Shown here: positions 16,887-25,520 of the stretch, in pieces
How positions within the stretch are numbered: position 1 is the first letter of the stretch
Layout: each line of letters starts with the position of its first letter
From: Sphingomonas hengshuiensis
GTDB taxonomy: Bacteria > Pseudomonadota > Alphaproteobacteria > Sphingomonadales > Sphingomonadaceae
Direction of reading: 5' to 3'
Length of the DNA: 44,678 bases
Assembly: GCA_003240755.1 (NCBI GenBank)
Contig: QFNF01000024.1
Location: forward strand, 1-44,678
Notes under the pieces: generated by a model
Database searches by the model: none
The model's input: only the letters and a program-made list of their open reading frames with translations
What the model was told of the DNA's origin: nothing
Translations under genes and position numbers: made by a program

Positions 16887-18211
16887 GGCTGTGTCTCCTT
16901 GGGGATGACTTCCAAATCTTGGGGCGGCGTAAAGCTCCGCGCGGCGCGCAGTTCGGGGAACAGGCGCGACCACAGCATCGTGACGCCGATCGCCAGCACG
17001 CCGCCGCCCGCGACCGCGACGACCGGGCCGACCAGCGCGGCGAGGAAGCCCGAGCGCGCCTCGCCCAGTTCGTTCGATCCCGACACGAACAGCGTCGATA
17101 CCGCGCCCACCCGCCCGCGCATCGCATCGGGGGTGTGGAGCTGGATCAGCGACTGGCGGACATAGACCGACACCATGTCGGTCGCGCCGACCACGAACAG
17201 CGAGGCGAGCGCCAGCAGCGCGGCAGGCGCGAAGTCGCTGCCGATCGCCGCCTGCCCGAACACCGGGATCAGCAGCGGCGCGGACAGGCCGAACAGCGCG
17301 GTCGCCGCGCCGAAGCCCATGACCGACAGCAGCATCTTGGCGCCGACATCCCTCGACAGCGGCTTGACCGCGAAGACCGCGGCGACGACGACCGCGCCGA
17401 GCGCCGGGGCGGCGCGCAGATGGCCCAGCCCGTCGGGCCCGATCTGCAGGATGTCGCGGGCATAGATCGGCAGCATCGCCGTCGCCCCGCCCAGCAGCAC
17501 CGCGAACAGGTCGAGCGAGATCGCGCCGAACACCAGCCGGTTGCGCCGGACATAGGCAAGGCCGTCCAGCATCTGGCGCCACGGGTTCGCATTGCCGGCG
17601 ATCGCCGCACGCGGGATCGGCGGGATCAGGAACAGCATCGCGAGGCCGAACAGGAACAGCCCGGCCGACACGGCATAGGGCAGGTAATGGCCGACGGCAT
17701 AGAGATAGCCGCCCATCGCCGGCCCCAGTACCGACCCGCCCTGCCACGCGATCGAACTCATCGCGATGGCGGTCGGCAACACGGCGGCGGGGACGAGGTT
17801 GGGTGCCAGCGCCTGCAACGCCGGCCCGGCAAAGGCGCGCGCGACGCCCAGCATCGCCGCGACGAAGAACAGCCACGGCAAGGTGATCGCGCCGCTATAG
17901 GTCAGCCATGCCAGCAGCAGCGCGCAGCCACCCTCCAGCGCGACGGATCCGCGCGCGATCCAGCGGCGGTCGACCCGGTCGGCGACCCATCCGGCGACCA
18001 GCGACAGGACCAGCAACGGCAGGAACTGCGCGATCCCGATCAGCCCGAGCTGGAACGCCGACTGCTTGATCGTCATCGTCTCGCGCGCGAGATCGTACAC
18101 CTGCCATCCGATGACGACGACCATCGCGATCTGCGCCAGCGTGTTCGACAGGCGTGCGAGGAAATAGGCGCGAAACGCAGGGATCGACAGCGGATGGGGG
18201 GACGCGGACAT
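16883..18211 (-). CDS. MFS exporter (MFS_3 / EntS-like)
   Basis: A 442-residue protein with about 11-12 membrane segments. The MFS signature loop [16 protein letters not shown] follows the second helix, and a central cytoplasmic loop ([20 protein letters not shown]) and [20 protein letters not shown] are typical of the EntS/MFS_3 group. Substrate unknown. Its stop overlaps the cysK start, so a link to cysteine or sulfur metabolite export is possible but unproven. Confidence 0.9.
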   Translation of the reverse strand: MSASPHPLSIPAFRAYFLARLSNTLAQIAMVVVIGWQVYDLARETMTIKQSAFQLGLIGIAQFLPLLVLSLVAGWVADRVDRRWIARGSVALEGGCALLLAWLTYSGAITLPWLFFVAAMLGVARAFAGPALQALAPNLVPAAVLPTAIAMSSIAWQGGSVLGPAMGGYLYAVGHYLPYAVSAGLFLFGLAMLFLIPPIPRAAIAGNANPWRQMLDGLAYVRRNRLVFGAISLDLFAVLLGGATAMLPIYARDILQIGPDGLGHLRAAPALGAVVVAAVFAVKPLSRDVGAKMLLSVMGFGAATALFGLSAPLLIPVFGQAAIGSDFAPAALLALASLFVVGATDMVSVYVRQSLIQLHTPDAMRGRVGAVSTLFVSGSNELGEARSGFLAALVGPVVAVAGGGVLAIGVTMLWSRLFPELRAARSFTPPQDLEVIPKETQP

Positions 18212-18288
18212 GGGCTGGTTCTAGGTCCGCTGGCTCGCCGGGGCAATGCAGATCGGCTTGGGGGATATTGGATCGGCGCTTGTCCGGT

Positions 18289-18319
18289 CCTCCGTCGCCC
18301 CCGCAGGGGGTGACGGAGG
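18289..18319. terminator. Strong GC-rich hairpin downstream of the alpha/beta hydrolase gene
   Basis: A 14-bp stem with one G-T pair (CCTCCGTCGCCCCC with GGGGGTGACGGAGG) and a GCA loop. It lies 15 bp after the minus-strand hydrolase stop and 78 bp before the MFS start. No T-run follows, so it may be a weak terminator, an mRNA-stabilising structure or a small repeat. Confidence 0.45.
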
Positions 18320-18333
18320 GTAGGGGCGGATGC

Positions 18334-19161
18334 CTATCGCGCCGCCAGGAACGACAGCAGGTCGCCGGTCAACCGGTCGCTCTCGCTCGCGAACAGCCCG
18401 TGCGGTGCGCCGTCATATTCGATCAGCGTCGCGTTCGGCAGCGCCCTGGCCAGCGCCCGGCCGGTCGCGTCGATCGGCACCGTCTGGTCCGCGGTGCCGT
18501 GGATGACGAGCGTCGGCACGTTGATCGACGGAATGTCGGGACGGAAATCGGTCGTTCCGAACGATTCGGCGCAGGCCAGCGTCGGCTTCAGCCCCGCCAG
18601 CATCGCCGTGTTCCACGACACGTCGAGCACTTCCTCGCTCACCGGGCTGGTGATGAAACCGACGCCATAGAACTGGTCGAAGAAGGTGCGCAGGAACTTG
18701 GCGCGATCCGCCTTGATATTGTCGGTGATCTCCTGAAGCTGGTCCTGCGGCACCCCGTCGGGATTGTCGTCGGTCTGCAGCATGTACGGCACCACCGACC
18801 CGATGAACCCCGCGCGGGTCACGCCCTTGCCACCATGGCGCGACATGTAGCGCGCGACTTCGCCGCCGCCCATCGAAAAGCCGATCAGCGCGGCATCGTC
18901 GGTGACGCCGGTTTCCTGCATCACATCGGCCAGGTCGTCCGACAGCGTATCATAGTCATATCCCGACCAGGGCTGGTCCGACCGGCCGAACCCGCGCCGG
19001 TCATAGGCGATCACGCGATATCCGGCGTCGGCCAGCGCCATCGCCTGCGGGTCCCAACTGTCGGCCGACAGCGGCCAGCCATGGATCAGGACGACCGGGC
19101 GGCCCTGTCCCCAGTCCTTCACGAACAGGCTGGTGCCGTCACGGGTCTTTACATAGGGCAT
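18334..19161 (-). CDS. Alpha/beta hydrolase, non-haem chloroperoxidase-like
   Basis: A 275-residue protein from ATG 19161 (MPYVKTRDGTSLFVKDWG) with GAGGA about 9 nt upstream. The oxyanion segment LIHGWPLSADSW, the nucleophile elbow GFSMGGG (Ser96), the acid in VIHGTADQTVP and the His in YDGAPHGLF form a complete catalytic triad. The close similarity to cofactor-free perhydrolases and chloroperoxidases (YDRRGFGRSDQPW) suggests an esterase or perhydrolase. The natural substrate is unknown and the protein is probably cytoplasmic. Confidence 0.92.
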   Translation of the reverse strand: MPYVKTRDGTSLFVKDWGQGRPVVLIHGWPLSADSWDPQAMALADAGYRVIAYDRRGFGRSDQPWSGYDYDTLSDDLADVMQETGVTDDAALIGFSMGGGEVARYMSRHGGKGVTRAGFIGSVVPYMLQTDDNPDGVPQDQLQEITDNIKADRAKFLRTFFDQFYGVGFITSPVSEEVLDVSWNTAMLAGLKPTLACAESFGTTDFRPDIPSINVPTLVIHGTADQTVPIDATGRALARALPNATLIEYDGAPHGLFASESDRLTGDLLSFLAAR

Positions 19162-19236
19162 CGCGCAATCCTCGTCTGGAAGTTCGTGGCCCAAACGAGC
19201 GAGGCGCGGCGCGGTTGCCTGTCGGACACTATACCG

Positions 19237-19422
19237 TCAGTTGCGCGGCACGATGCCCGGCATCGGACGATTCGCCCCGCGTTCCACGTCGCGCAGGATC
19301 GCGGTGTAGCGTTCGGCCATTTCGCGATGCACCCGCCGCACCTCGGGCAGGTTGGCCTGCGCGGCGCGGGATTCCGCCTCGCGCAGGCGGCGGCGATAAT
19401 ATTCGATGTCGGCGCTCGACAT
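19237..19422 (-). CDS. Small charged helical hypothetical protein
   Basis: A 61-residue protein (MSSADIEYYRRRLREAESRA to PMPGIVPRN). The start at 19422 is preceded by a run of Gs (AGGGGGGG) 7 nt upstream; a farther in-frame ATG at 19440 would place that run inside the gene. It is rich in Arg, Glu and Ala with heptad-like spacing (YRRRLREAESRAAQANL), suggesting one amphipathic helix or short coiled coil. I recognise no named family. Confidence 0.65.
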   Translation of the reverse strand: MSSADIEYYRRRLREAESRAAQANLPEVRRVHREMAERYTAILRDVERGANRPMPGIVPRN

Positions 19423-19525
19423 ATGCCCCCCCCTGAACATCTCCAGCCTGGCGGGTGCAGAATATCGTACGAAAGGATCAGCGTCGCTGATCTACATCAA
19501 GCGCCGTTCAGCAATGCTTCATCGA

Positions 19526-21814
19526 TCAGCCCGGCGTCACGAAGCTGTCCAGCACGCGCTTCTGGCCGGCGGTTTCGAAGGATACTTCCAGCTTGTTGCC
19601 CTCGATCGTGTCGATCGTGCCGTATCCGAACTTCTGGTGGAACACGCGCTGTCCTTCGGTCAGGTCGCTGCGCCCCTTGTTGCCCAGGCTGATCGCACTC
19701 GACCGCGCCTCGACCACCCGTGACGGGGCGGGGGTGAAGCCCGACCCCTGCGCCGCCGCGCGCTGCCACCCCGGACCGCGCCCGGTGCCGCGCGCGACAT
19801 CGGCGAACGGATCGGCGCGCTCGCTCCAGTTCGCCCGCCACAGGCTCTCGCCGCCCGACATGGTCGTCTCGCTCTCGATATGCTCGGGCGGCAGTTCGCC
19901 GACGAAGCGCGACGGCAGCGACGAATTCCACTGGCCATAGATGCGGCGGTTGGCGGCATGGCACACCACCGCCAGCCGCCGGGCGCGGGTGATCGCGACA
20001 TAGGCGAGGCGGCGTTCCTCCTCGAGGCTCGCGGTGCCGCCCTCGTCGAGCGAGCGTTGCGACGGGAACAGCCCTTCCTCCCAGCCGACGCAGAATACCG
20101 TGTCGAACTCCAGCCCCTTGGCCGCGTGGATCGTCATGATCGTGACCTTGGGTTCCTCGGCCGACGCCTCGTTGTCCATCACGAGGCTGACATGTTCGAG
20201 GAACGCGCCGAGCGATTCATATTCCTCCATCGCCCGGACCAGTTCGGTCAGGTTTTCCAGCCGCCCGGCGGCCTCGGCGGTCTTTTCCGCCTGGTACATC
20301 GCGGTATAGCCGCTCTCGTCCAGCAACTGCCGCGCCAGTTCGGCGTGCGGCAGGCCCTGCGCCATGTCGCGCCACCGCGCGAAATCGCCGACCAGCCGGC
20401 CCAGCGACTTGCGCGCCGCGCCGGTCAGTTCATCGGTGTCGAGGATGCGCGCGGCGGCGGTCATCAGCGACGACCCCGTCGCCCGCGCGAACCGGTGGAT
20501 GGTCTGCACCGCCTTGTCGCCCAGACCGCGCTTGGGCACGTTGACGATCCGTTCGAACGCCAGATCGTCGGCCGGCTGGTTGACCACGCGCAGATAGGCC
20601 AGCGCATCGCGGATTTCGGCACGTTCGTAGAAGCGGAACCCGCCGACGATCCGGTACGGCATGCCGATGCCGATGAACCGCTCCTCGAACTCGCGCGTCT
20701 GGTGCTGCGCGCGGACGAGGATGGCGAACTGGTCGAGATTCCTGCCGTCGCGCTGCCCGCGCTCGATCATCTCGCCGACGCGGCGCGCTTCCTCGGGACC
20801 GTCCCACACCCCGATCACGCGGACCTTTTCGCCGACATCGGTTTCGGTCCACAGCGTCTTGCCCAATCGCCCGCCATTATGCGCGATGACGCCCGATGCC
20901 GCGCCGAGGATATGCGGGGTCGATCGGTAATTCTGTTCGAGGCGGACGATCTTCGCCCCCGGAAAGTCGCGTTCGAACCGCAGGATATTCTCGACTTGCG
21001 CGCCGCGCCACGAATAAATCGACTGGTCGTCGTCGCCGACGCAGCACAGGTTGCGCCGCGCCTGCGCCAGCAGCCGCAGCCACAGATACTGGACGCTGTT
21101 GGTGTCCTGATATTCGTCGACCATGATGTAGCGGAAGCGCTGCTGATACTGTTCCAGCACCTCGCGATGGGTGCGCAGGATCGTCAGCACGTGCAGCAGC
21201 AGGTCGCCGAAGTCGCACGCGTTCACCGCCTTCAGCCGGTCCTGATATTGCTGGTACAGTTCGCCGCCGCGCCCGCCCGCGAAGCGCTCGCTCTCCCCGG
21301 CATCGACATCGGCCGGGACCATGCCCTTGTTCTTCCACCCGTCGATCAGCCCGGCAAGGCTGCGCGCCGGCCAGCGCTTCTCGTCCAGATTGGCGGCGAC
21401 GATCAACTGCTTGAGCAGCCGCAACTGATCGTCGGTGTCGAGGATCGTGAAATTCGACTGCAGCCCGACCAGTTCGGCATGCCGCCGCAGCATCTTTGCG
21501 CCGATCGCGTGGAAGGTGCCGAGCCACGGCATGCCCTCCACCAGATCGCCGACCAGCCGCCCGACCCGCTCGCGCATTTCGCGCGCCGCCTTGTTGGTGA
21601 ACGTCACCGACAGGATTTCGGACGGATAGGCCCTGCGCGTGTACAGGAGGTGCGCCAGCCGCGCGGTCAGCGCCGCGGTCTTGCCGGTGCCCGCCCCCGC
21701 CAGCACCAGCACCGGACCGTCGGTGGTCAGCACCGCATCGCGCTGCGGCTCGTTCAGGCCGCGCAGATAGGGCGGGTCGGCGGGGGTCTGGGCGGGCGGC
21801 ACGAGCAAGGACAT
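19526..21814 (-). CDS. uvrD: UvrD/PcrA-type 3'-5' DNA helicase
   Basis: A 762-residue superfamily 1A helicase for nucleotide excision and mismatch repair and for removal of recombinase filaments. Motif Q/I (NEPQRDAVL, LAGAGTGKTAAL at residues 38-49), motif Ia (SVTFTNKAAREM), motif II (VDEYQDTN), motif III (CVGDDDQSIYSWRGA), motif IV (LEQNYRST), motif V (TIHAAKGLEFDTVF) and motif VI (EERRLAYVAITRAR) are all present. The C-terminus carries the Tudor-like module (GQRVFHQKFGYGTIDTIEG). The frame opens 21 codons earlier, but the ATG at 21814 (MSLLVPPAQTP) fits the family length. Confidence 0.96.
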   Translation of the reverse strand: MSLLVPPAQTPADPPYLRGLNEPQRDAVLTTDGPVLVLAGAGTGKTAALTARLAHLLYTRRAYPSEILSVTFTNKAAREMRERVGRLVGDLVEGMPWLGTFHAIGAKMLRRHAELVGLQSNFTILDTDDQLRLLKQLIVAANLDEKRWPARSLAGLIDGWKNKGMVPADVDAGESERFAGGRGGELYQQYQDRLKAVNACDFGDLLLHVLTILRTHREVLEQYQQRFRYIMVDEYQDTNSVQYLWLRLLAQARRNLCCVGDDDQSIYSWRGAQVENILRFERDFPGAKIVRLEQNYRSTPHILGAASGVIAHNGGRLGKTLWTETDVGEKVRVIGVWDGPEEARRVGEMIERGQRDGRNLDQFAILVRAQHQTREFEERFIGIGMPYRIVGGFRFYERAEIRDALAYLRVVNQPADDLAFERIVNVPKRGLGDKAVQTIHRFARATGSSLMTAAARILDTDELTGAARKSLGRLVGDFARWRDMAQGLPHAELARQLLDESGYTAMYQAEKTAEAAGRLENLTELVRAMEEYESLGAFLEHVSLVMDNEASAEEPKVTIMTIHAAKGLEFDTVFCVGWEEGLFPSQRSLDEGGTASLEEERRLAYVAITRARRLAVVCHAANRRIYGQWNSSLPSRFVGELPPEHIESETTMSGGESLWRANWSERADPFADVARGTGRGPGWQRAAAQGSGFTPAPSRVVEARSSAISLGNKGRSDLTEGQRVFHQKFGYGTIDTIEGNKLEVSFETAGQKRVLDSFVTPG

Positions 21815-22000
21815 GGTCGAACAGGTAGGGAACGAACCGTAGGGCGACAAGCGAGGATTTCGTTGCCCGACCGTCATAAATCTGCCGCCGCGCGTTCGCC
21901 GCGATGCAACAGGACGCGGCTATCGGCAGGGTCGCCGGCGGACGGCGGCGTCACCCCGACGACTGCTGCCGCGACGGGCACCGCATTCGCAGGAGCTACC

Positions 22001-22303
22001 ATGACCATCCGCCTCATCGCCCTTGCGGCGACCGCCGCCGCTTGCCTGTCGCCCGTCGCACATGCCGAGGAACGCGAGCGTGTAACCGTGCGCGTCTCCT
22101 ATGCCGGTCTCGACCTCGCCTCGGTCGAGGGGCGCCGGATCCTCGACGCGCGGATCGATCGCGCAGCGTTCAACGCCTGCCAGTCCCGGGCGACCGGCCT
22201 CCTCCGGATCAGCGACGAACGCCGTTGCCGTGCGGAAATGCGCAGCGATGCGCAGGTGCGCCTCGCGCAACTGACCCCGGTCGCGGTCGCCAGCGCGCGC
22301 TGA
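22001..22303 (+). CDS. UrcA family secreted protein
   Basis: A 100-residue protein from ATG 22001 with AGGAG 6 nt upstream. A signal peptide (MTIRLIALAATAAACLSPVA, ending HAEE) precedes the UrcA pattern VRVSYAGLDLASVEGRRILD, DARIDRAAFNACQSR and RRCRAEM, with two Cys likely to form a disulfide. UrcA-type proteins are small periplasmic proteins common in Sphingomonadales and Caulobacterales; their function is unknown. It is divergent from uvrD. Confidence 0.88.
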   Translation: MTIRLIALAATAAACLSPVAHAEERERVTVRVSYAGLDLASVEGRRILDARIDRAAFNACQSRATGLLRISDERRCRAEMRSDAQVRLAQLTPVAVASAR

Positions 22304-22339
22304 CCGTCCATCCCCGGACCGACGGGTGCAACGCCCGGT

Positions 22340-22369
22340 CGCCATCCCCGCCGCCGCGCGGGGATGGCG
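22340..22369 (+). terminator. Hairpin after urcA
   Basis: A perfect 12-bp stem (CGCCATCCCCGC with GCGGGGATGGCG) with a 6-nt loop lies 36 bp after the UrcA stop. No clear T-run follows, so it may be a factor-dependent or weak terminator. Confidence 0.5.
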
Positions 22370-22456
22370 ATACGGGCGGTCGGCCGATAGCCGCGCGACG
22401 TCGGGCGGACGCGAAAGCCGCTTGCCCCGGATCGCCACCGCGCTAGTCGGGGCGGC

Positions 22457-23722
22457 ATGCACGACCCCCATCCCATGCGCGCGCATCGCCGCATCCTGAT
22501 TGCCAGCCTGATCGGCACGTCGGTCGAATTCTACGACTTCTATATCTACGCGACCGCCGCGACGCTGGTCTTCGGGCCGCTGTTCTTCCCGTCGGGCAGC
22601 GCGTCGGCGCAACTGATGGCGAGCTATCTCTCGATCGGTCTCGCCTTTGTCGCCCGGCCGCTGGGGGCGGCGGTGTTCGGCCATTTCGGCGACCGGCTGG
22701 GCCGCAAGTCGACGCTGGTCGCCTCGCTGATGCTGATGGGCGCTTCGACGCTGCTGATCGCGTTCCTGCCGACCTATGACCGGATCGGCTGGGTCGCGCC
22801 GCTGCTGCTGTGCGTGCTGCGGTTCGCGCAGGGGCTGGGGCTGGGCGGCGAATGGGGCGGGGCGGCGTTGCTGGCGGTGGAGAATGCCCCGCCGGGCTGG
22901 CGCGGCCGGTTCGGCATGGTGCCGCAGCTCGGGGCGCCGGTCGGCTTCATCGCGGCCAACGGGCTGTTCCTGCTGCTCGGCCTGACCCTGTCGGAGGCGG
23001 ATTTCGTGGGCTGGGGCTGGCGCCTGCCGTTCCTGTTCAGCGCGGTGCTGGTCGGTCTGGGCCTGTGGGTGCGGGTGAAGCTGCACGAGACGCCGGCCTT
23101 TGCAAGGGCGCTGGATCGCGAGGCGCCGGCGGCAGTGCCGCTGGCCGAACTGGCGCGCGGCCATCTGCGCGCGACGCTGGCGGGGACGTTCGGCGTGGTC
23201 GCCTGTTTCGCGCTCTATTATATCGCGACCACCTTCGTGCTCGGCTACGGCACCACGACGCTCGGCTACAGCCGCAGCGCGTTCCTCCAGACGCAACTGG
23301 TGGCGATCCTGTTCATGGCGCTGGGCATCGCGCTTGCCGGCTGGCTGGCGGACCGGTCGACCCCGGCGCGGGTGCTAGCCGGCGGGTGCGTCGGCGTGGT
23401 GCTGGCCGGCGTGCTGCTCGGGCCGATGGTCGGGGCCGGCAGCCTGTTCGCGATCGGCGCGTGGCTGTCGTTCGCGCTGCTGATGATGGGGTTCGTCTAT
23501 GGCCCGCTCGGCGCGTGGCTGCCCGCGCTGTTCCCGGCGCGGGTGCGCTATACCGGCGCGTCGATGGGGTTCAATATCGGCGGGGTGATCGGCGGCGGGC
23601 TGACCCCCAGCATCGCCCAGGCATTGTCGGTATCGTACGGCCTTGCCGCGGTCGGCGGCGTGCTGGGCGCGGCGGGTGTCGCCAGCATCGTCGGGCTGCT
23701 GCTGGTGCCGCGGCGGGATTGA
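22457..23722 (+). CDS. MFS transporter of the metabolite:H+ symporter (MHS) family
   Basis: A 421-residue, 12-helix protein. The MHS signatures are clear: IGTSVEFYDFYIYATAAT in helix 1, FGHFGDRLGRKSTLVASLML after helix 2, RFAQGLGLGGEWGGAALLAV in helix 4 and PARVRYTGASMGFNIGGVIG near helix 10. Characterised MHS members (KgtP, ShiA, ProP) import carboxylates or compatible solutes by proton symport. The substrate here cannot be told. The gene abuts the convergent diguanylate cyclase gene with no gap. Confidence 0.92.
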   Translation: MHDPHPMRAHRRILIASLIGTSVEFYDFYIYATAATLVFGPLFFPSGSASAQLMASYLSIGLAFVARPLGAAVFGHFGDRLGRKSTLVASLMLMGASTLLIAFLPTYDRIGWVAPLLLCVLRFAQGLGLGGEWGGAALLAVENAPPGWRGRFGMVPQLGAPVGFIAANGLFLLLGLTLSEADFVGWGWRLPFLFSAVLVGLGLWVRVKLHETPAFARALDREAPAAVPLAELARGHLRATLAGTFGVVACFALYYIATTFVLGYGTTTLGYSRSAFLQTQLVAILFMALGIALAGWLADRSTPARVLAGGCVGVVLAGVLLGPMVGAGSLFAIGAWLSFALLMMGFVYGPLGAWLPALFPARVRYTGASMGFNIGGVIGGGLTPSIAQALSVSYGLAAVGGVLGAAGVASIVGLLLVPRRD

Positions 23723-24907
23723 CTATCCCGCGCGGACGAACGGCGCGTCGGCGACCGGCAGGTCGGGCACCGGGCAGATGCGGTTGCGCCCCTGTCGCTT
23801 GGCGTCATAGGCGGCCTGGTCGGCCCGGTCGATCAGCGCGGCGATCGTATCGCCCGGCTCCAGCGCCGCCAGCCCCGCGCTGACCGTGATGGGGGGCAGG
23901 TGGCTGCCGATCGCCGGCAGCGCCGCCCGCACCGATTGCGCCGCCAGCCATGCGCCCCGCAGCGTCGTGCGGTCGAGCAGCGCCACGAACTCCTCGCCAC
24001 CCAGCCGCGCGATCGCCGCCGATGGCGGCAGCCGGTCGACCAGCATCGTCGCAAAGGCGCGCAGCACCGCATCGCCGGTCGCATGGCCGTAATTGTCGTT
24101 GACCCGCTTGAAATGGTCGAGGTCGAACAGGATCGCGGCCAGCGGCTCGCGCTGGGTGAACGCACGCCGCACCATCGAATCGGCGCGCCGGTCAAAGCCG
24201 CGACGGTTGGCGACCTGGGTCAGCGGATCGGTTTCCGACTCGGCGATCGTGTGCCCCATCGCCGATTGCACCACCAGCAGCAGGGTCAGCAGCCCGGTCG
24301 TCACCATCAGCACGCCGCCGGTCGCCTGCGAGAACAGCGCATAGTGGCTGGCGGCATAGGTCTGCGGCGAGGTGCCTGACCCGAAGGTCGCGGCGAAGAA
24401 CGGCTTCACCAGGAAGTGCGCCGTCGTCAGCCCCAGCGTCACCGCCAGCGCCAGCCACAGCGGGCCACGCCGCCGCCGTACCGCGCCGATCGCGAAGAAC
24501 GTCGCCATCGTCGATCCCGCGGCGAACGGAAGCTGATACAGCAGTTCGTACCACAGGTCGTTGCGCTGCCCGTGCCAGATCGCGGCGCGCAGCATCGCGC
24601 CCGAGACGATCAGCGCGATCACCGCCCGCCATGGCCCGCGCATTCCCGACAACAGCCGCAGCCCCGTCGCCAGCAACCCCATGCACGTCACGAACGATAC
24701 ATAGCTCAGGATCACGAACGGCGTGGTGAACGGGGTCAGCCGGATGCCCAGTTCGCTGAGCGGCGCGATCGCTCCGACCAGATATGCGGCGGCCAGAAAG
24801 GTCGATGCGCTCTGTCCCGGATAGGACAGGCGAATGATCGCGAACGTGACCGCGAACAGTCCTGCGACGCAGGCGTTCACGATCAGGGCATATACCGCGC
24901 TGTCCAT
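23723..24907 (-). CDS. Membrane-bound diguanylate cyclase (GGDEF domain)
   Basis: A 394-residue protein. About seven hydrophobic segments fill residues 1-215 and form an uncharacterised membrane sensor. A GGDEF domain follows (DPLTQVANRRGFDRRADSM, AILFDLDHFKRVNDNYGHAT), with the active-site sequence GGEEF at residues 303-307. It should make cyclic di-GMP from two GTP. The residues five positions before GGEEF do not form an RxxD motif, so classical product inhibition at the I-site is probably absent. No EAL domain is present. Confidence 0.93.
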   Translation of the reverse strand: MDSAVYALIVNACVAGLFAVTFAIIRLSYPGQSASTFLAAAYLVGAIAPLSELGIRLTPFTTPFVILSYVSFVTCMGLLATGLRLLSGMRGPWRAVIALIVSGAMLRAAIWHGQRNDLWYELLYQLPFAAGSTMATFFAIGAVRRRRGPLWLALAVTLGLTTAHFLVKPFFAATFGSGTSPQTYAASHYALFSQATGGVLMVTTGLLTLLLVVQSAMGHTIAESETDPLTQVANRRGFDRRADSMVRRAFTQREPLAAILFDLDHFKRVNDNYGHATGDAVLRAFATMLVDRLPPSAAIARLGGEEFVALLDRTTLRGAWLAAQSVRAALPAIGSHLPPITVSAGLAALEPGDTIAALIDRADQAAYDAKRQGRNRICPVPDLPVADAPFVRAG

Positions 24908-24980
24908 CGTCCGGTCCCGCTACGCAACTCGACGATCGTCGTAGCAGCGTTCGGCCCGAAAAGAGTTAACGGATGCCGGA

Positions 24981-25520
24981 TCATGCCAGCCGGAGCAGCA
25001 TGACCTTCGCCTTGCCATAGACGCGTTCGGCATCGACCGCGAATTGCGGCAGGTCGATCGGTTCGGCCCTGGCGGTTTCGATGCTGACCCATGTCGCCGG
25101 ACCGATCCAGCCCAGCCGCGCCAGCTTGTCCGCCGCGACCGCCCCGGCGCCGCTGCCATAGGGCGGGTCCATCATGACGAGGTCGAGCGGTCTGGGTGCC
25201 GGGCCGAGCGCCAGCACCGACGTCGCGCGGACATCGCCGCCCGTCGCCTCCAGCCTGGTCAGGTTCGCGCGCAGCGCATCCAGCGCCGCGCGGTCCTGTT
25301 CGACGAACAGGCACGTCGCGGCGCCGCGCGACAGCGCCTCGATCCCCAGCGCGCCCGATCCGGCGAACAGGTCGGCGACCGCCAGCCCGTCGAAGCTGCC
25401 GACCCGGCTGGCGAGCATGGAAAACAGCGCCTCGCGCGTGCGATCGGCGGTGGGGCGGGTCGCGTCACCCTTGGGCGCGACGATCGGCCGCCCGCGCCAC
25501 TGGCCTGAAATGACCCGCAT
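24981..25520 (-). CDS. rsmD: 16S rRNA (guanine(966)-N(2))-methyltransferase RsmD
   Basis: A 179-residue SAM-dependent enzyme that methylates G966 of 16S rRNA. The N-terminal MRVISGQWRGRPIVAPKGDA and PTADRTREALFSML, the SAM-binding VADLFAGSGALGIEALSRGA and the catalytic MMDPPYGSG are all present. Its ATG shares one base with the stop of the upstream pseudouridine synthase gene (TGATG), so the two rRNA-modifying enzymes are translationally coupled. Confidence 0.96.
   Translation of the reverse strand: MRVISGQWRGRPIVAPKGDATRPTADRTREALFSMLASRVGSFDGLAVADLFAGSGALGIEALSRGAATCLFVEQDRAALDALRANLTRLEATGGDVRATSVLALGPAPRPLDLVMMDPPYGSGAGAVAADKLARLGWIGPATWVSIETARAEPIDLPQFAVDAERVYGKAKVMLLRLA

Noticed and set aside
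19476..19492. Terminator for uvrD (GATCAGC/GCTGATC hairpin)
   Set aside because: The stem is only 7 bp with a 3-nt loop and lacks a convincing T-run, so it is too weak to list as a feature.
19880..22303. Plus-strand frame of 807 codons ending with UrcA
   Set aside because: Most of it is antisense to uvrD. Only the last 100 codons, from 22001 with its own ribosome binding site and signal peptide, are a gene.
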